Part shown: one piece after another, positions 47,440 through 59,693 of the stretch
How positions within the stretch are numbered: the first letter of the stretch is position 1
Layout: the number at the start of each line of letters is the position of its first letter
Assembly (NCBI GenBank): GCA_023105745.1
Contig: JALGQZ010000015.1
Span: 23,107,499-23,171,498 of the forward strand
Origin: Austropuccinia psidii
Lineage: Eukaryota > Basidiomycota > Pucciniomycetes > Pucciniales > Sphaerophragmiaceae
Direction: 5' to 3'
DNA: 64,000 bases
Notes under the pieces: model-generated
Seen by the model: only the letters and a program-made list of their open reading frames with translations
What the model was told of the DNA's origin: nothing
Database searches by the model: none
Position numbers and translations under genes: made by a program

Positions 47440-47832
47440 GCTAAACTGAAAGACTCCTTTGCAGGAACTTTTGTGATTAAGGCCCTCCATGGAGAAGATG
47501 CTGTTGAAGTAGAGTTACCTGAAGAACTTAGCAATAAGCATACTACATTTCCAATGAGCTTGATAAAGCCATATAAATCTAGTGATGCTGAGAAATTTCA
47601 TTTGAAGAATAAGATTACCCAAGTTATACCTCCTATTGAGACATCTGGTACTAAGAAAATTACCAAATTTCTTAAAGAAAGAAAATTAAGAACCAAGAAA
47701 GTGAGGAAATACCTTGTTAGGTACAGTGACCCAACTTGTGAAGATGAATGGTTAGAAGAAAAAGATATACCAGAAGCTACCAAACTCTTCAGGAGATTCA
47801 GACACACTAGAAACACCAATATTACAAAGTAA
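47440..47832 (+). pseudogene. pol: E1 pol, displaced 3' end (integrase tail)
   Basis: It begins AKLKDSFAG, continuing E1 integrase from 6707, and runs open to TAA at 47830-47832. It contains the PVSLIKP-like block (here PMSLIKP) and the degenerate chromodomain segment ([15 protein letters not shown]), ending RNTNITK as in E4. The plus-strand ORF that starts in the LTR at 47353 is a chance fusion with this tail. Confidence 0.9.
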
Positions 47833-47840
47833 TATTCTTT

Positions 47841-47855
47841 TTTAGGGGGAGGGAA
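47841..47855 (+). other. E1 polypurine tract
   Basis: TTTAGGGGGAGGGAA directly before the 3' LTR; nearly identical to the E4 tract. Confidence 0.8.
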
Positions 47856-49085
47856 TGTGAGCCTTAGAGGTAATTTCACGTACCCAAAAGACCACAAATA
47901 CAAAATTAACATATGAATATAAATAAAACAAATTTATTTATATTATTAAATCAAAAATCAAAATATAAATATAAAATTGTATTCAAAATAAAAAGTTTAA
48001 TTACAACTTAAAAATAAAATTACATTGAATTTTGGAATTATAAAATTACATTTATACTTGAACAAATTAAGTAAATATGAAATTTTAACAAAATTGCAAA
48101 AAAATAAATAAATTTGGAAAAAAGTTAAATAAATTTTTTTATAAATTTTTATCCAATAAATAAGCATATAAAAATTATTTCACCATTGGATTCCTCATAA
48201 AAAATCAGGTGGGGTCACCTCTGAGTGAAATTCTTGTAACTCAACTCTAGATAAGCTGAAATTAAGTTTTTAGTATTTTCAATACAAAAGTTGAGATTCC
48301 TCAAAACCTTAATTTAATTCACACCACATGTGGTGTTAACCATCAATTTTTATGTTAAAATTGAGGTGTTGTGTTTAGCTTAGAAGCTAGGAGGAATTGA
48401 AGTATTTTCAATTGAATTCAATTGAAATGTCAAAATGTGCGCGTGTATTAGATAAGTGAGCTTTGATTTACATATGAGGTATCAATTATTACTGTATTGT
48501 ACTGTACAATTCAATTGAATTGCATATGTAAATTATAAGTATAATACATGATGAGGAATGAAAGGAAAAATAAATTGGAAAGATTAAATTTGGGGGGGAA
48601 AAGGAACTCCAGCTCTAAGGGGGAGCTAGACCCCCAAAATTCTTGCTGACAGGCGTGGGATGTCAAAATTACCGCAAAAGTTAATCACTTTTGGCCTGGA
48701 ATGGAGTTACAGGGTCTGTGTACTCAATTGATGATGAGGTTTTGATACCAACTGGGGTAGTTTTAGCTGTTGCCAAGAGGGTAAAACTACCCTTAAGATA
48801 AAGCCATCATAGTAAGAACAGTTTTAACTGGTTTCCTCGTTTCTTACACAGATTCTGACATGTTTTGAAGGCTCTAGACCAGGCATTGCTATAGTAATGG
48901 ATGATTTAAGTGTCTAAAATGGCTAAAATTGGGTAAAATTGGCTTAAACCACCCCTTTTTGGTCTAAATCAGGGTTCAATGATGCCATAATTGGCTTTTC
49001 TCTTGTCAGACTGTTTTTCACGACTGAAAAGAGTAAATTTTACTTTTGGAGTAAGAAAATTGATGGCTATAAAAGAATGTCTTCT
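47856..49085 (+). repeat. E1 3' LTR, truncated at an inverted junction
   Basis: It starts TGTGAGCCTTAGAGG. It is an inverted copy of about 49560-50796 and ends abruptly near 49085, lacking roughly the last 600 bp of the full LTR (compare 57220-59054). No TSD can be found. The sequence continues into the E4 LTR on the opposite strand. Confidence 0.85.
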
Positions 49086-50796
49086 TTTATTTTTTATAAC
49101 TTTATTAGTATAAAACAATAATATTATAAAGATTTATTGTTTTACCAACAAGAATAATTTATCCAGAAATACTCTACAAGAGATATTTAAGGCTACAAAA
49201 GAAATTTCTTCAAGAGCAATTTCAATTGGAATTAATTGAGCAAAGAACTGCAAGAAATCAATTAAAGAACAGAGTCTTTAAAAAGAATATTAAAGAGAAA
49301 ACACGCCCAAAAGTAACCAGAGTGAATTTGGAAACAAAGTGACAAAGCTTATAGTGATGAAAGATGCTTTAATTCACTTTAGGGGAGGTTCAGGGGTAAA
49401 AATGATTCTAAGAGTTACACACAATGATTATAATGATTTTTTCACGTGGTTGAAAGGTTTAAAATGATTTAAAAAAGGTGTTTGGAATCTTTTATTGGTT
49501 GGTTTAAAAATAGTTAAACTAATTATAAAAGGAAAAGATTCCAACATGAAGAGAAAAGTGGGGCAAAGAAGACATTCTTTTATAGCCATCAATTCTCTTA
49601 CTCCAAAAGTAAAATTTACTCTTGTCAGTCGTGAAAAACAGTCTGACAACAAAAAAGCCAATTATGGCATCATTGAACCCTGGTTAAGACCAAAAAGGGC
49701 TGGTTTAAGCCATTTTTAGCCATTTTTAGCCATTTTAGACCCTTAAATCAGCCATTACTATAGCAATACCAGGCCTAGAGCCCTCAAAACACGTTAGAAT
49801 ATGTTTCAGAGACGTAGAAACCAGTTAAAACTGTTTTTACTATGATGGTTTCATCTTAAGGGTAGTTTTACCCTCTTGGCAACAGCTAAAACTACCCCAG
49901 TTGGTATCAAAACCTCATCATCAATTGAGTCCACAGACCCTGTAACTCAATTCCAGGCCAAAAGTGATGAACTTTTGCGTGAATTTTGACATCCCACGCC
50001 TGTCAGCAAGGATTTTGGGGGTCTAGCTCCCCCTTAGAGCTGGAGTACCTTTTCCCCCCCAAATTTAATCTTTCCAATTTATTTTTCCTTTAATTCCTCA
50101 TCATGTATTATACTTATAATTTACATATGTAATTCAATTCAATTGTACAGTACGATACAGTAATAATTGACACCTCATATGTAAATCAAAGTTCACTTAT
50201 GTAATACACGCGCACATTTTGACATTTCAATTGAATTCAATTGAAAATACTTCAATTCCTCATAACTTCTAAACTAAACACAACACCTCAATTTTAACAC
50301 AAAAATTGATGGTTAACACCACATGTGGTGTGAATTAAATTAAGGTTTTGAGGATTTTCAACTTTTGTATTGAAAATACTAAAAACTTAATTTAAGCTTA
50401 TTTAGAGTTGAGTTACAAGAATTTCACTCAGAGGTGACCCCACCTCATTTTTTATGAGGAATCCAATGGTGAAATAAATTTTATATGTTTATTTATTGGA
50501 TAAAAAGTTATAATAAATTTTATTTAACTTTTTTCCAAATTTATTTATTTTTTCACAATTTTGTTAAAATTTCATTTTTACTTAATTTTTTCAAGTATAA
50601 ATGTAATTTTATATTTACAAAATTTAATGTATTTTTATTTTTAAATTATAATTAATTTTTTATTTTTAATATAATTTTATATTTATATTTTGATTTTTAT
50701 TTTAATAATATAAATAAATTTATTTTATTTATATTAATATGTTATTTTTTATATTTGTGGTCTTTTGGGTATATGAAATTACCTCTAAGGCTCACA
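49086..50796 (-). repeat. E4 3' LTR, truncated
   Basis: It matches 57350-59054. It starts TGTGAGCCTTAGAGG on the minus strand at 50796 and is broken at the junction with the E1 LTR. The ORFs at 49428-49719 are not genes. Confidence 0.88.
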
Positions 50797-50816
50797 TTCC
50801 CTCCCCCTAAAAAAAA
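50797..50816 (-). other. E4 polypurine tract
   Basis: On the minus strand, an A/T run then TTTAGGGGGAGGGAA, next to the LTR and six bases past the end of gag-pol. Confidence 0.8.
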
Positions 50817-50821
50817 GAATA

Positions 50822-53800
50822 TTACTTTGTAATATTGGTGTTTCTAGTGTGTCTGAATCTCCTCAGGAGTTTGGTAGCTTCTGGTATATCTTTTTCTTCT
50901 AACCATTCATCTTCACAAGTTGGGTCACTGTACCTAAAAAGGTATTCCCTTACTTTCTTGGTTCTTAATTTCCTTTCTTTAAGAACTTTGGTTATTTTCT
51001 TAGTACCAGATGTCTCAATAGGAGGTATAACTTGGGGAACCTTATTCCTCAAGGGAAATTTCTCAGCATCACTAGATTTATATGGTTTTATCAAGCTCAC
51101 TGGAAATGTAGGGTGCTTATTGCTAAGTTCTTCAGATAACTCTACTTCAACAGCATTTTCTCCATGGAGGGCCTTAATCACAAAAGGTCCTGCAAAGGAG
51201 TCTTTCAACTTTTTACATCCTTTGATGTTATTGAAGTTAGTGGTGGATACAAGAACTAGGTCCCCCACTTTGAAATCTGGAGTTGCATGAGATTTATCCC
51301 ATTTGTCTTTAGCATATGCAAAAGAGTCCTCCATGCATCTTACTGCATGCTTTCTAGCTTTGTCTAGCATTCCTTTGAAGCTAGCAGCTGTGGGATGTAT
51401 TTCAATTAAGTCTTTCCTCAAGGAGTCTTGGGTTAACTTGGGGTTCCATCCTTTTTCTAGAATAGCAGGAGTCTGATTGGTACTAGCATGGATTGATGTT
51501 TTATATGCTAATTCCAGTGCTGGTAACAGAGTACACCAATCATGGGTAAATCCATCACAATCTTTGAATTCAAGGCCATATGCACAAAATCTTCTCACCA
51601 TATCCTCTAAGGTTTGGATCATTCTTTCAGCCAGGCCATCAGTTTGTGGGTGGTAGGCTGTAGAGAAAGACAGTTTAGTGCCAAATAATTGCTGAAGATT
51701 TGTCCATAGTGCTGAAGTGAATTTGGGATCTCTATCACTGATGATATTTGTAAATATCCCAGTCCATGACACTACTCTATTCCATATCAGAAGAGCTGTA
51801 TCCATGGCTGTATCATCTTTGTGACATGGTAAAAAGATTGGAGTTTTACTGAATCTGTCCACAATTACTAGGCAAGCATTATAGCTCCTGTCACCTCCTG
51901 GTGGTAGGCCAGTTACCCAATCCATATGGACAATTTCCCAAGGTCTGTTTGGTTCTTGGATTTTCATCATATTTCCAAGTCTTTTTCCAGTGGATTTATT
52001 TGCCTTTTGGCATCTGTCACAGGTTTTGCAATACTCTGCAACATCTTTTTGCCACATTGGCCACCATATGCAGGTCTTCACTTTCTCTCTTGTTCTGCCT
52101 TCAGAAAGATGTCCTGAAAAGGGACTATCATGGCATTCTTTCAGTACAAGATTGATTAATGACCTGTCTACAACTGTCATGACACATGTGTGCTTGGTTC
52201 TGTGGTAAATTATACCATCCAGTAGGTGAAATCTTCCTTCATTATAAGATTTTCTCCATACTTCATCCAAGGCATGGATTAGAGAGTTGTCTTTACAGTC
52301 TTTGTTAAGTAATTGGCATAAGATGCTACAATTCTTATCTTGAGTGTAACTATTTCTGACTTCTTCAAAGAAGGTGGTGTTCAAGTCTGTAACACTTATT
52401 CCTTCTATTGGAATTTGTGGTGAAGCTTCTTCTGGAACATAAGCAGGATTATCAATGTTATTTGGTAATGGCCATCTGCTTAGTCCATCTGCATTCTTAT
52501 GAATATTCCCATCCTTATGAACAATAGTCATATTGCCTCTGTATTCTTGTATGGCTATCTGCCATCTGAGCATGTGTCTGTTAGGTGTTTTAATGTTCAA
52601 AAGTGATTTCACAGCTGTACAATCTGTTATTACCTCAAAAACACATCCCTCTAAGAAATAGTTCAATTTCTCCAAGGCCCAGACAAGGCATAGACATTCT
52701 ATTTGACTTGCTCCATATCTGGCTTCAGTTGGTTTGATTTGCCTGGATATGAAACATATTGGTCCTTCTACAGGTTTGTCATTTATGATCTGAACTTGGT
52801 GAAGTGCAGCACCTAGTCCATCCCCTGATGCATCAATATACAGTTTGAAAGGTAATTTAAAGTCTGGCATCAGTAAGAGTGGAGCAGTGGTCAATGCTTC
52901 TCTTAGAGATTCAAAAGCTTTGACTCTGTCAACAGTCATCTCAAATACTGTGTCTTTGTCACACAACTTATAAAGTGGTCTTGCTATGGATGCAAAGTCT
53001 TTCATGTGTTGCCTGTAATATCCTGCAAAACCCAAGAATGACTGAATTTCCTTCTTATTCTGAGGCATGGGTTTTAACAATACTGCTGCAACTTTGTTTT
53101 TATCAATTCCAAGGGACAAACCAGATACAACATGTCCTAGTGCCTTAAGTTCTTTAAATCCAAAATGACATTTCTTCAAGGAGATTTTCATGTTTACTGA
53201 TTGGATTTTTGTCAAAACTCTTGATAATCTGTACATGTGCTCCTCCCAAGTCTTTGAACAGATAATAATGTCATCAATGTAAATGATTAACCATCCCTCT
53301 GAGAGTTCTTCAGGGAAGATTTCATTCATCATTCTTTGGAAGTGTGAAGGTGCATTTTTGATACCAAAGGGCATCCTTAAGTATTCATACACTCCACAAT
53401 GAACAATAATTCTCAAGTATTTTCTTGCTCTTGGTGTTACCACATTTTGATGGAATCCTTTAAGGGCATCCATAGTGGTTATATACACTGCTTGAGATAT
53501 TTGAGTAAGGGCAATTTGGATTTTTGGTATTGGGTATCTGTCTGGAACAGTGTAAGTGTTCAGAGCTCTAAAGTCCCCAACCATTCTGGATTTTCCATTA
53601 TGCCACGCCACTATGACTGGTGTAGTTATTTCTACTTCCTCATTGTGGCCTACTTTTCTTATTACACCAAGGTCTAGAAGTTCTTTGATATGAATTTCTA
53701 GAGCTTCTCTTGATTTTGGACTTGCTGGATAAGCAGGTCTTCTTAAGAGTGGTGGATAAGGTCTCTCAATGTTAAGAATGATGTCAACTTCATGACCAAT

Positions 53801-56614
53801 AATTGCTCCCAGAGGTTCTTTGTCTGTAGCAAATGCTCCTTTGTGGTCATACAAAAGGGAAGAAAGTTCATTTTCTTGTTTATTAGTCAGATGAAGGCTT
53901 ATCTCAGCCTCATTTAACTGTTCAGACTTGAATTTTTCTAACTCTAAGTTGACTGGTGATACTTTGTTTACTGTAATTTGTCTTTTAAATGGTAAAAAGG
54001 CAAATTTCTGGCGCTTATTGTCCCCAATTGTAAAGTATCTGTCTTTGTTATTATGTAAATCTATCCCATACATGATCAAATAGTCATTTCCCAATATAAA
54101 ATGGGTACTAGAGCAATTTTCCATAACAACAAATTCAACTGTGATCCTTAAATTCCCATTTATGTGTGGGAATATGACATTGGTCTCAAAGATTCCCAAT
54201 GCTTTCATTGGGTTACTTGCACTGTTGAATTTTATACCATCAATTGGTAACAATTGGTCTTCAAAATTTGGCACACAGGTCTTAAGAAAGGATTTTCCAA
54301 CACAAGAGCAGAAGGCTCCTGGGTCAAGCAAAAGTTTGGTGGGCTTGTTGTAAATTACCACTTCTGTTATACAGGAGTTACCAGCTGTATAACCTTTTCC
54401 TCTGTTTGGTTTTGTCTTCATAAGTTGTGCATCTTGAACTTTTGATAAATCAACTTGACCATTGCTCAATTGTGGTAAGTGGGAATAAGATTCCATGATG
54501 TCAAAAGTGGCATTGATATTTTCTATATCTTTTGAAGATTCAGAAAATATGGATGACTTATCATCTGAATTGTCTTCAATTATGTCCTCTTTTTCAACAT
54601 CTGGTTCCTTTTCAATGTCAATTTCATTGATTTTCCCCCTCTTTGGACATGTATTGGCTAAATGGGTGGTGCTTTGGCAAATGTGGCATTTTCTGACTGT
54701 ATCTGCAGATTTATATTTAATATTACCAGAATTTTCTTTGGGGTTTTTGTCCACAGAATCTTTCCAAGGTGTATTAAACCTTGTTTTGAGATTCACCCTA
54801 CTAGAACCAAGTTTGGTTCTGGTGGTTACTTCTTCTAGTATATTGATAATATCTTCTGCTGAAGATTGTTCAGTAGTCCTGCTTTTGACAGCATGCTCTA
54901 AGTCACCTCCACATTGTCTCAGAATTTTTCTATGGATCATAAACTCTGACATGTCAGGATATAATGCTGTTAATCTGTCCTTTTGTTGGCAAAACCATGG
55001 TAAAGCTCTGTCTTTATCAGCATTAAATTTGGCAGATTCAAAGGCTGTTTCAACTTTAAACATCCAAGCATCATTTGCCCATTTTTTGATGATTTGGGTT
55101 TTCCACCAAGTCCAACTCTGGTGTCCATGTGCTTGTCTTATTTTGATGTACCATCTGTGAGCTGATCTGGTAAACAAGGTGTTAAACCTGGCTGTTACCA
55201 ATCTGTCTGGTAATTCAAAATCCTCTTTGATCATGTCAATACCTCTAATGAATTCCATATGGTCATACTCTCCTTCACCACTGAAGTGAGGCCATTCTTT
55301 AAGTTTTGGAACTTCTTTCAAGAGTGCTTGGCCCATTGATGGTTCCAAGTTATGAAAAGAAGTGGATAATTCATTTTTTAATTGTGAATTATCAGGATCC
55401 AATACTTGTGGATTTGGAATTCTTGTGCCCTCATTTTGATTTAGAGGTGTAGACATTCTTGGTAAGGTGTTCAGTATTTGTTCAATGTCATTCATTTTAC
55501 TGTTGCTACACCTTTGGGAATTTCTGTATTCATGTTGGAAGCTTTGTATTAAATTTATTACTTCAATTTTATACATGTCTTCCTTATGTGTCAGTTCTTG
55601 CCATAACTCTGTCTGTCTTGTATTATCAGCAGTGACTTGATTCAATTTCATTGATAATTTTGCTACTTCTTCTTGTGAAGCATCAAAACACTTTTTCAAG
55701 GCAATGGTATATGTCTTTACTTCAGTAAATGAATTAGAAATGTCATCAAGGACTTTCTTGTTATCTGTTTTGATAATATTTCTGGCTTGTTTAATTCTTG
55801 TTTCAATCATGTCATCAATATTGAATTTAGAATATTTATCTGTTAATTCTTTAATAATGGCAGATTGTTCATTTATTTTAATGTTAGAAGAATTGTCATT
55901 ATTAGAATTTTTAATTGTTCTTAAAACTTTTTCAAAACACATAAGTGTTTCATTAATTTTGCACAGACTCAGGTTGTTTGTTTTAATGTTGTTACAAATG
56001 GTGTCATTTTTATCAGAAAGATGTTTTTTCACGTCATTTATAGCATTATACAACTCTGGGATGGAATCAAATATGTCAGAAATCATTTCTGGAACCTTAA
56101 TCTGGCTTCCTCCTTCTTCTGTAATTCCATCATGGTTCTGGCCATCTGAAATACATTTTCCATGGCATCCTGCTGAATCTTTGGGATTCTGTAGCCCTGG
56201 CTGTAAGGTTTTGGGGCTGGTGCCTTCCCTTTGCCCTTGTTTGGAGTTTGTGGCTGCTTTTTCACATTGGAATTGCTGCTGCTGGCCACTGGGGCTGTTT
56301 TTGGCACTGGTTTGGGTGGTGGAGGGTTGTTTTTCCTCCATTCCAGTGTCAAAAGCATCATGTTTTTCTTCTCCATCAATGGATGCCATCCATTGAGCAA
56401 TTTGCAAGTGTTGGGATGGCCCAAGAATTTTCTTACTGTTAGGTATGAATTCATGCAGTTTTTCCACAGATCTGCCAGGATCTGGTACTCCTTGTACTGT
56501 AGTGCATTGTTGTAAGCTTTGTGGCTGGCTTTGTATATGTCTACTGAGGCTTCTTGTGGCGGTGTCAGCTCTTTTTGAAGGTAAAATGGTATTATCAGCT
56601 TCAGAATGACCCAT
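50822..56614 (-). CDS. gag-pol: E4 Gag-Pol polyprotein
   Basis: One ORF of 1930 codons. The first 180 residues overlap ORF A and are Gln/Ser/Pro-rich. Then come a long coiled coil, the capsid domain ([12 protein letters not shown]), a zinc knuckle [14 protein letters not shown], and a protease with Asp-Pro-Gly at 764-766, which is unusual. Reverse transcriptase has YIDD at 1112-1115 and RNase H has YIDASGDG. Integrase has an intact zinc site and DDE segments, and a degenerate chromodomain ends the protein. An ATG farther upstream (56744-56746, MPSTRSGASY) is in the same frame but a TGA near 56671 separates it, so the ORF begins at 56614 in this copy. The element may be inactive because of the protease and the lost LTR end. 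Confidence 0.9.
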   Translation of the reverse strand: MGHSEADNTILPSKRADTATRSLSRHIQSQPQSLQQCTTVQGVPDPGRSVEKLHEFIPNSKKILGPSQHLQIAQWMASIDGEEKHDAFDTGMEEKQPSTTQTSAKNSPSGQQQQFQCEKAATNSKQGQREGTSPKTLQPGLQNPKDSAGCHGKCISDGQNHDGITEEGGSQIKVPEMISDIFDSIPELYNAINDVKKHLSDKNDTICNNIKTNNLSLCKINETLMCFEKVLRTIKNSNNDNSSNIKINEQSAIIKELTDKYSKFNIDDMIETRIKQARNIIKTDNKKVLDDISNSFTEVKTYTIALKKCFDASQEEVAKLSMKLNQVTADNTRQTELWQELTHKEDMYKIEVINLIQSFQHEYRNSQRCSNSKMNDIEQILNTLPRMSTPLNQNEGTRIPNPQVLDPDNSQLKNELSTSFHNLEPSMGQALLKEVPKLKEWPHFSGEGEYDHMEFIRGIDMIKEDFELPDRLVTARFNTLFTRSAHRWYIKIRQAHGHQSWTWWKTQIIKKWANDAWMFKVETAFESAKFNADKDRALPWFCQQKDRLTALYPDMSEFMIHRKILRQCGGDLEHAVKSRTTEQSSAEDIINILEEVTTRTKLGSSRVNLKTRFNTPWKDSVDKNPKENSGNIKYKSADTVRKCHICQSTTHLANTCPKRGKINEIDIEKEPDVEKEDIIEDNSDDKSSIFSESSKDIENINATFDIMESYSHLPQLSNGQVDLSKVQDAQLMKTKPNRGKGYTAGNSCITEVVIYNKPTKLLLDPGAFCSCVGKSFLKTCVPNFEDQLLPIDGIKFNSASNPMKALGIFETNVIFPHINGNLRITVEFVVMENCSSTHFILGNDYLIMYGIDLHNNKDRYFTIGDNKRQKFAFLPFKRQITVNKVSPVNLELEKFKSEQLNEAEISLHLTNKQENELSSLLYDHKGAFATDKEPLGAIIGHEVDIILNIERPYPPLLRRPAYPASPKSREALEIHIKELLDLGVIRKVGHNEEVEITTPVIVAWHNGKSRMVGDFRALNTYTVPDRYPIPKIQIALTQISQAVYITTMDALKGFHQNVVTPRARKYLRIIVHCGVYEYLRMPFGIKNAPSHFQRMMNEIFPEELSEGWLIIYIDDIIICSKTWEEHMYRLSRVLTKIQSVNMKISLKKCHFGFKELKALGHVVSGLSLGIDKNKVAAVLLKPMPQNKKEIQSFLGFAGYYRQHMKDFASIARPLYKLCDKDTVFEMTVDRVKAFESLREALTTAPLLLMPDFKLPFKLYIDASGDGLGAALHQVQIINDKPVEGPICFISRQIKPTEARYGASQIECLCLVWALEKLNYFLEGCVFEVITDCTAVKSLLNIKTPNRHMLRWQIAIQEYRGNMTIVHKDGNIHKNADGLSRWPLPNNIDNPAYVPEEASPQIPIEGISVTDLNTTFFEEVRNSYTQDKNCSILCQLLNKDCKDNSLIHALDEVWRKSYNEGRFHLLDGIIYHRTKHTCVMTVVDRSLINLVLKECHDSPFSGHLSEGRTREKVKTCIWWPMWQKDVAEYCKTCDRCQKANKSTGKRLGNMMKIQEPNRPWEIVHMDWVTGLPPGGDRSYNACLVIVDRFSKTPIFLPCHKDDTAMDTALLIWNRVVSWTGIFTNIISDRDPKFTSALWTNLQQLFGTKLSFSTAYHPQTDGLAERMIQTLEDMVRRFCAYGLEFKDCDGFTHDWCTLLPALELAYKTSIHASTNQTPAILEKGWNPKLTQDSLRKDLIEIHPTAASFKGMLDKARKHAVRCMEDSFAYAKDKWDKSHATPDFKVGDLVLVSTTNFNNIKGCKKLKDSFAGPFVIKALHGENAVEVELSEELSNKHPTFPVSLIKPYKSSDAEKFPLRNKVPQVIPPIETSGTKKITKVLKERKLRTKKVREYLFRYSDPTCEDEWLEEKDIPEATKLLRRFRHTRNTNITK

Positions 56615-56676
56615 TTTAGTTGTTTGGAAGTCATCAACTGACCCTTTTCCTTCTGTACCTGGTTGGCCTCAGCCAT
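56083..56676 (-). CDS. E4 ORF A, overlapping gag
   Basis: 197 codons from ATG 56676 to TGA 56083-56085; the stop overlaps an in-frame gag ATG as ATGA. It aligns with E3 [24 protein letters not shown], then a Pro/Lys/Ser linker, a basic [11 protein letters not shown] stretch, GYRIPK and the C-terminal helix [13 protein letters not shown] predicted intron (56733-56796, GTAAGT...AG) just upstream matches the one in E3. The upstream exon has a TAA in this frame, so translation would start in this exon. Function unknown; a small basic Gag-associated or RNA-binding protein is one possibility. Confidence 0.68.
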   Translation of the reverse strand: MAEANQVQKEKGQLMTSKQLKWVILKLIIPFYLQKELTPPQEASVDIYKASHKAYNNALQYKEYQILADLWKNCMNSYLTVRKFLGHPNTCKLLNGWHPLMEKKNMMLLTLEWRKNNPPPPKPVPKTAPVASSSNSNVKKQPQTPNKGKGKAPAPKPYSQGYRIPKIQQDAMENVFQMARTMMELQKKEEARLRFQK

Positions 56677-56732
56677 AATCACGTCTATTACCTTTTTGGG
56701 AGCTGCTTGAGGGGTTGTAGCTGGCTCCTGAT

Positions 56733-57219
56733 CTGGTTGAAGGCATAATTATGGTTAAAAAGGCTTAAAATAGTATTTTTACGTCAAAAAACTTACTATT
56801 GGCCAAATTTTTAGCTTTCTGAAGGGTATTACTTATGTCCAAGTTAATTTATTCAGAAGATATTGGTTCAGGCTGGTTATTTTGAGTCACAATAACAGTG
56901 CTATTATGATCAGAATTGACAGTACTGGCAGGGATAATGCTGGTTACTGTTGAGGCTGTTTCAATGTTTTCTTGTCTTACCACGTTGTCAGACACTAAAA
57001 TTAATGAAAAAGCCAATTCATTAAGTAAAAAAAAGATATTTCAAAAAAAGAAATAAAAATTTAAGCCTCACTTATAATATGAAAAAAAAATATTTTTTAT
57101 GGATTTTTTGAATTATAAGTATTTTTTATGTGTTTTTAAATTTTTCAATATAAGAAAAAAGATTTAAAAAGAGTAAAAAAAATATGTCACAGGTAAAATA
57201 TCACGGCTGGGCCCCCAAA
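56733..57219 (-). other. E4 leader with predicted introns and primer-binding site
   Basis: It contains the intron 56733-56796, an exon 56797-56994 that follows TTTTAG, an AT-rich leader, and the primer-binding site 57201-57219 beside the LTR. Confidence 0.55.
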
Positions 57220-59054
57220 TGTAAGGTGTGGATATGAAACTTTGATTAAAAATCAAGGACTTTTCCTGTCCTCAAAATTTGTATAAGGTAAAATTCAATT
57301 AAAAATAGTATGAAATATTATTTTTACGAGAAAACACGCCAAATTTTATTGTTTATAACTTTATTAGTATAAAACAATAATATAAAAATTTATTGTTTTA
57401 CCAACAATAAAGATTTATCCAAAAAATACTCTACAAGAGATATTTTAAGGCTACAAAAGAAATTTCTTCAAGAGCAATTTCAATTGGAATTAATTGAGCA
57501 AAGAACTGCAAGCAATTAATTAAAGAACAAAGTCTTTAAAAAGAATATTAAAGAGAAAACACGCCCAAAAGTGACCAGAGTGAATTTGGAAACAAAGTGA
57601 CAAAGTTTACAGTGATGAAAGATGCTTTAATTCACTTTTGGGGTGGTTCAGGGGTAAAAATGATTATAAGAGTTACAAACAATGATTATAATGATTTTTT
57701 CACGTGGTTAAAAGGATTAAAATGATTAAAAAGTGGTGGTTGGAATCTTTGATTGATTGGTTTAACAGTTTTAAACTAATTAATAAAAGGAAAAGATTCT
57801 AACATGAAGAGAAAAGTGGGGCAAAGAAGACATTCTTTTATAGCCATCAATTCTCTTACTCCAAAAGTAAAATTTACTCTTGTCAGTCGTGAAAAACAGT
57901 CTGACAACAAAAAAGCCAATTATGGCATCATTGAACCCTGGTTTAGACCAAAAAGGGCTGGTTTAAGCCATTTTTAGCCATTTTTAGCCATTTTAGACCC
58001 TTAAATCAGCCATTACTATAGCAATACCAGGCCTAGAGCCCTCAAAACATGTTAGAATATGTTTCAGAGACGTAGAAACCAGTTAAAACTGTTTTTACTA
58101 TGATGGTTTTATCTTAAGGGTAGTTTTACCCTCTTGGCAACAGCTAAAACTACCCCAGTTGGTATCAAAACCTCATCATCAATTGAGTCCACAGACCCTG
58201 TAACTCAATTCCAGGCCAAAAGTGATGAACTTTTGCGTGAATTTTGACATCCCACGCCTGTCAGCAAGGAATTTGGGGGTCTAGCTCCCCCTTAGAGCTG
58301 GAGTACCTTTTCCCCCCCAAATTTAATCTTTCAAATTTATTTTTCCTTTAATTCCTCATCATGTATTATACTTATAATTTACATATGTAATTCAATTCAA
58401 TTGTACAGTACGATACAGTAATAATTGACACCTCATATGTAAATCAAAGTTCACTTATGTAATACACGCGCACATTTTGACATTTCAATTGAATTCAATT
58501 GAAAATACTTCAATTCCTCATAACTTCTAAACTAAACACAACACCTCAATTTTAACACAAAAATTGATGGTTAACACCACATGTGGTGTGAATTAAATTA
58601 AGGTTTTGAGGATTTTCAACTTTTGTATTGAAAATACTAAAAACTTAATTTAAGCTTATTTAGAGTTGAGTTACAAGAATTTCACTCAGAGGTGACCCCA
58701 CCTGATTTTTTATGAGGAATCCAATGGTGAAATGAATTTTATATGTTTATTTATTGGATAAAAAGTTATAATAAATTTTATTTAACTTTTTTCCAAATTT
58801 ATTTATTTTTTCACAATTTTGTTAAAATTTCATTTTTACTTAATTTTTCCAAGTATAAATGTAATTTTATATTTACAAAATTTAATGTATTTTTATTTTT
58901 AAATTATAATTAATTTTTTATTTTTAATATAATTTTATATTTATATTTTGATTTTCATTTTAATAATATAAATAAATGTATTTTATTTATATTAATATGT
59001 TATTTTTTATATTTGTGGTCTTTTGGGTATATGAAATTACCTCCAAGGCTCACA
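57220..59054 (-). repeat. E4 5' LTR (1835 bp)
   Basis: On the plus strand it starts TGTAAGGTGTGG and ends CAAGGCTCACA. It is complete, unlike the 3' LTR of the same element. Confidence 0.92.
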
Positions 59055-59693
59055 CATGGTAACCAAGTTCCCAAAAGGTTTTAGTTTACCAATTAGGCAA
59101 AGATCAGCCATGGATCCAAGTTTTGGACCTGTCAATGCCTCTGAGGCCTCAGAAGTTGGGTACCCTGGCTCTCTTTGATGTCTTTTGTCCCCCTTGCTTA
59201 TTTTTTTACGTCAAAATAGTAATTTAAGCTTCAAGTGCGATATCCACTATGGGTGTAGCAAAAGTCCATGTAAGAATACCATGATATTAAGTGCTGAAAA
59301 CATGCATAACACTATGCTTAGTGTATATGTAACATGGGATTTCTCACATTCCCATTATTTTGTTGTTAAATTAAGAAAAACAAAAATTTTCATGGATCTT
59401 TTATATGGTATTGATGATGTGGTATTGAAGTATTTTCCATTTTACCACCTCAAAGAGTTAATTTGAGCTTATTCTCTCTATGGAGCTACCCTAGGTGAAT
59501 TTTTGTGTAGAATCCAAATCTGACCTTAAATCCATGTATTTACATACTCAATAAAAAGTTCTTCATCTTTTCTGAAATCAAAAATGATGAATTTTGGATA
59601 TATGCATGACTTATGAGTTATTCATAATTCAAAATTTCTTTTTAAGATAATTGTGGCCTATTTGGGTATGTAAAATATACCTCAAGGCTCACA
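59055..59693 (-). repeat. Fragment of an E3-like LTR
   Basis: A diverged reverse-strand copy of the first ~640 bp of the E3 LTR, with its TGTGAGCC start at 59693. E4 interrupts it on the left. It is followed by E5 gag sequence, so it is the end of an insertion into E5. The plus-strand ORF 59185-59466 is not a gene. Confidence 0.85.

Larger units (their letters stand above)
1888..49085 (+). mobile_element. E1: old Ty3/Gypsy element, split by E0 and E2
   Basis: E1 coding sequence occupies 1888-6707, stops at an LTR, and resumes at 47440 exactly where the homologous E4 protein continues. The five bases GCTAA flank the intervening E2 on both sides (6703-6707 and 47440-47444), which is a perfect target-site duplication. 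The 3' LTR starts at 47856 after a purine-rich tract and is cut off near 49085. The protein is close to that of E4, so both belong to one family. Four in-frame stops and two nested insertions make it non-functional. Confidence 0.88.
49086..59054 (-). mobile_element. E4: Ty3/Gypsy element, E1 family, nearly intact coding
   Basis: The 5' LTR is 57220-59054 (1835 bp), followed leftward by primer-binding site, leader, ORF A and gag-pol, a polypurine tract, and a 3' LTR cut off near 49086 that lacks about 130 bp at its end. CATGG (59055-59059) is the right flank; the left flank was lost. The element lies in an E3-like LTR fragment. The LTRs differ more than those of E3. Confidence 0.9.

Noticed and set aside
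54495..55160. Long plus-strand ORFs opposite E4 gag (also 55704-56396, and 2752-3417 in E1)
   Set aside because: They are antisense shadows of the conserved Gag frame, and they recur in E1 and E4 only because the gene is the same.
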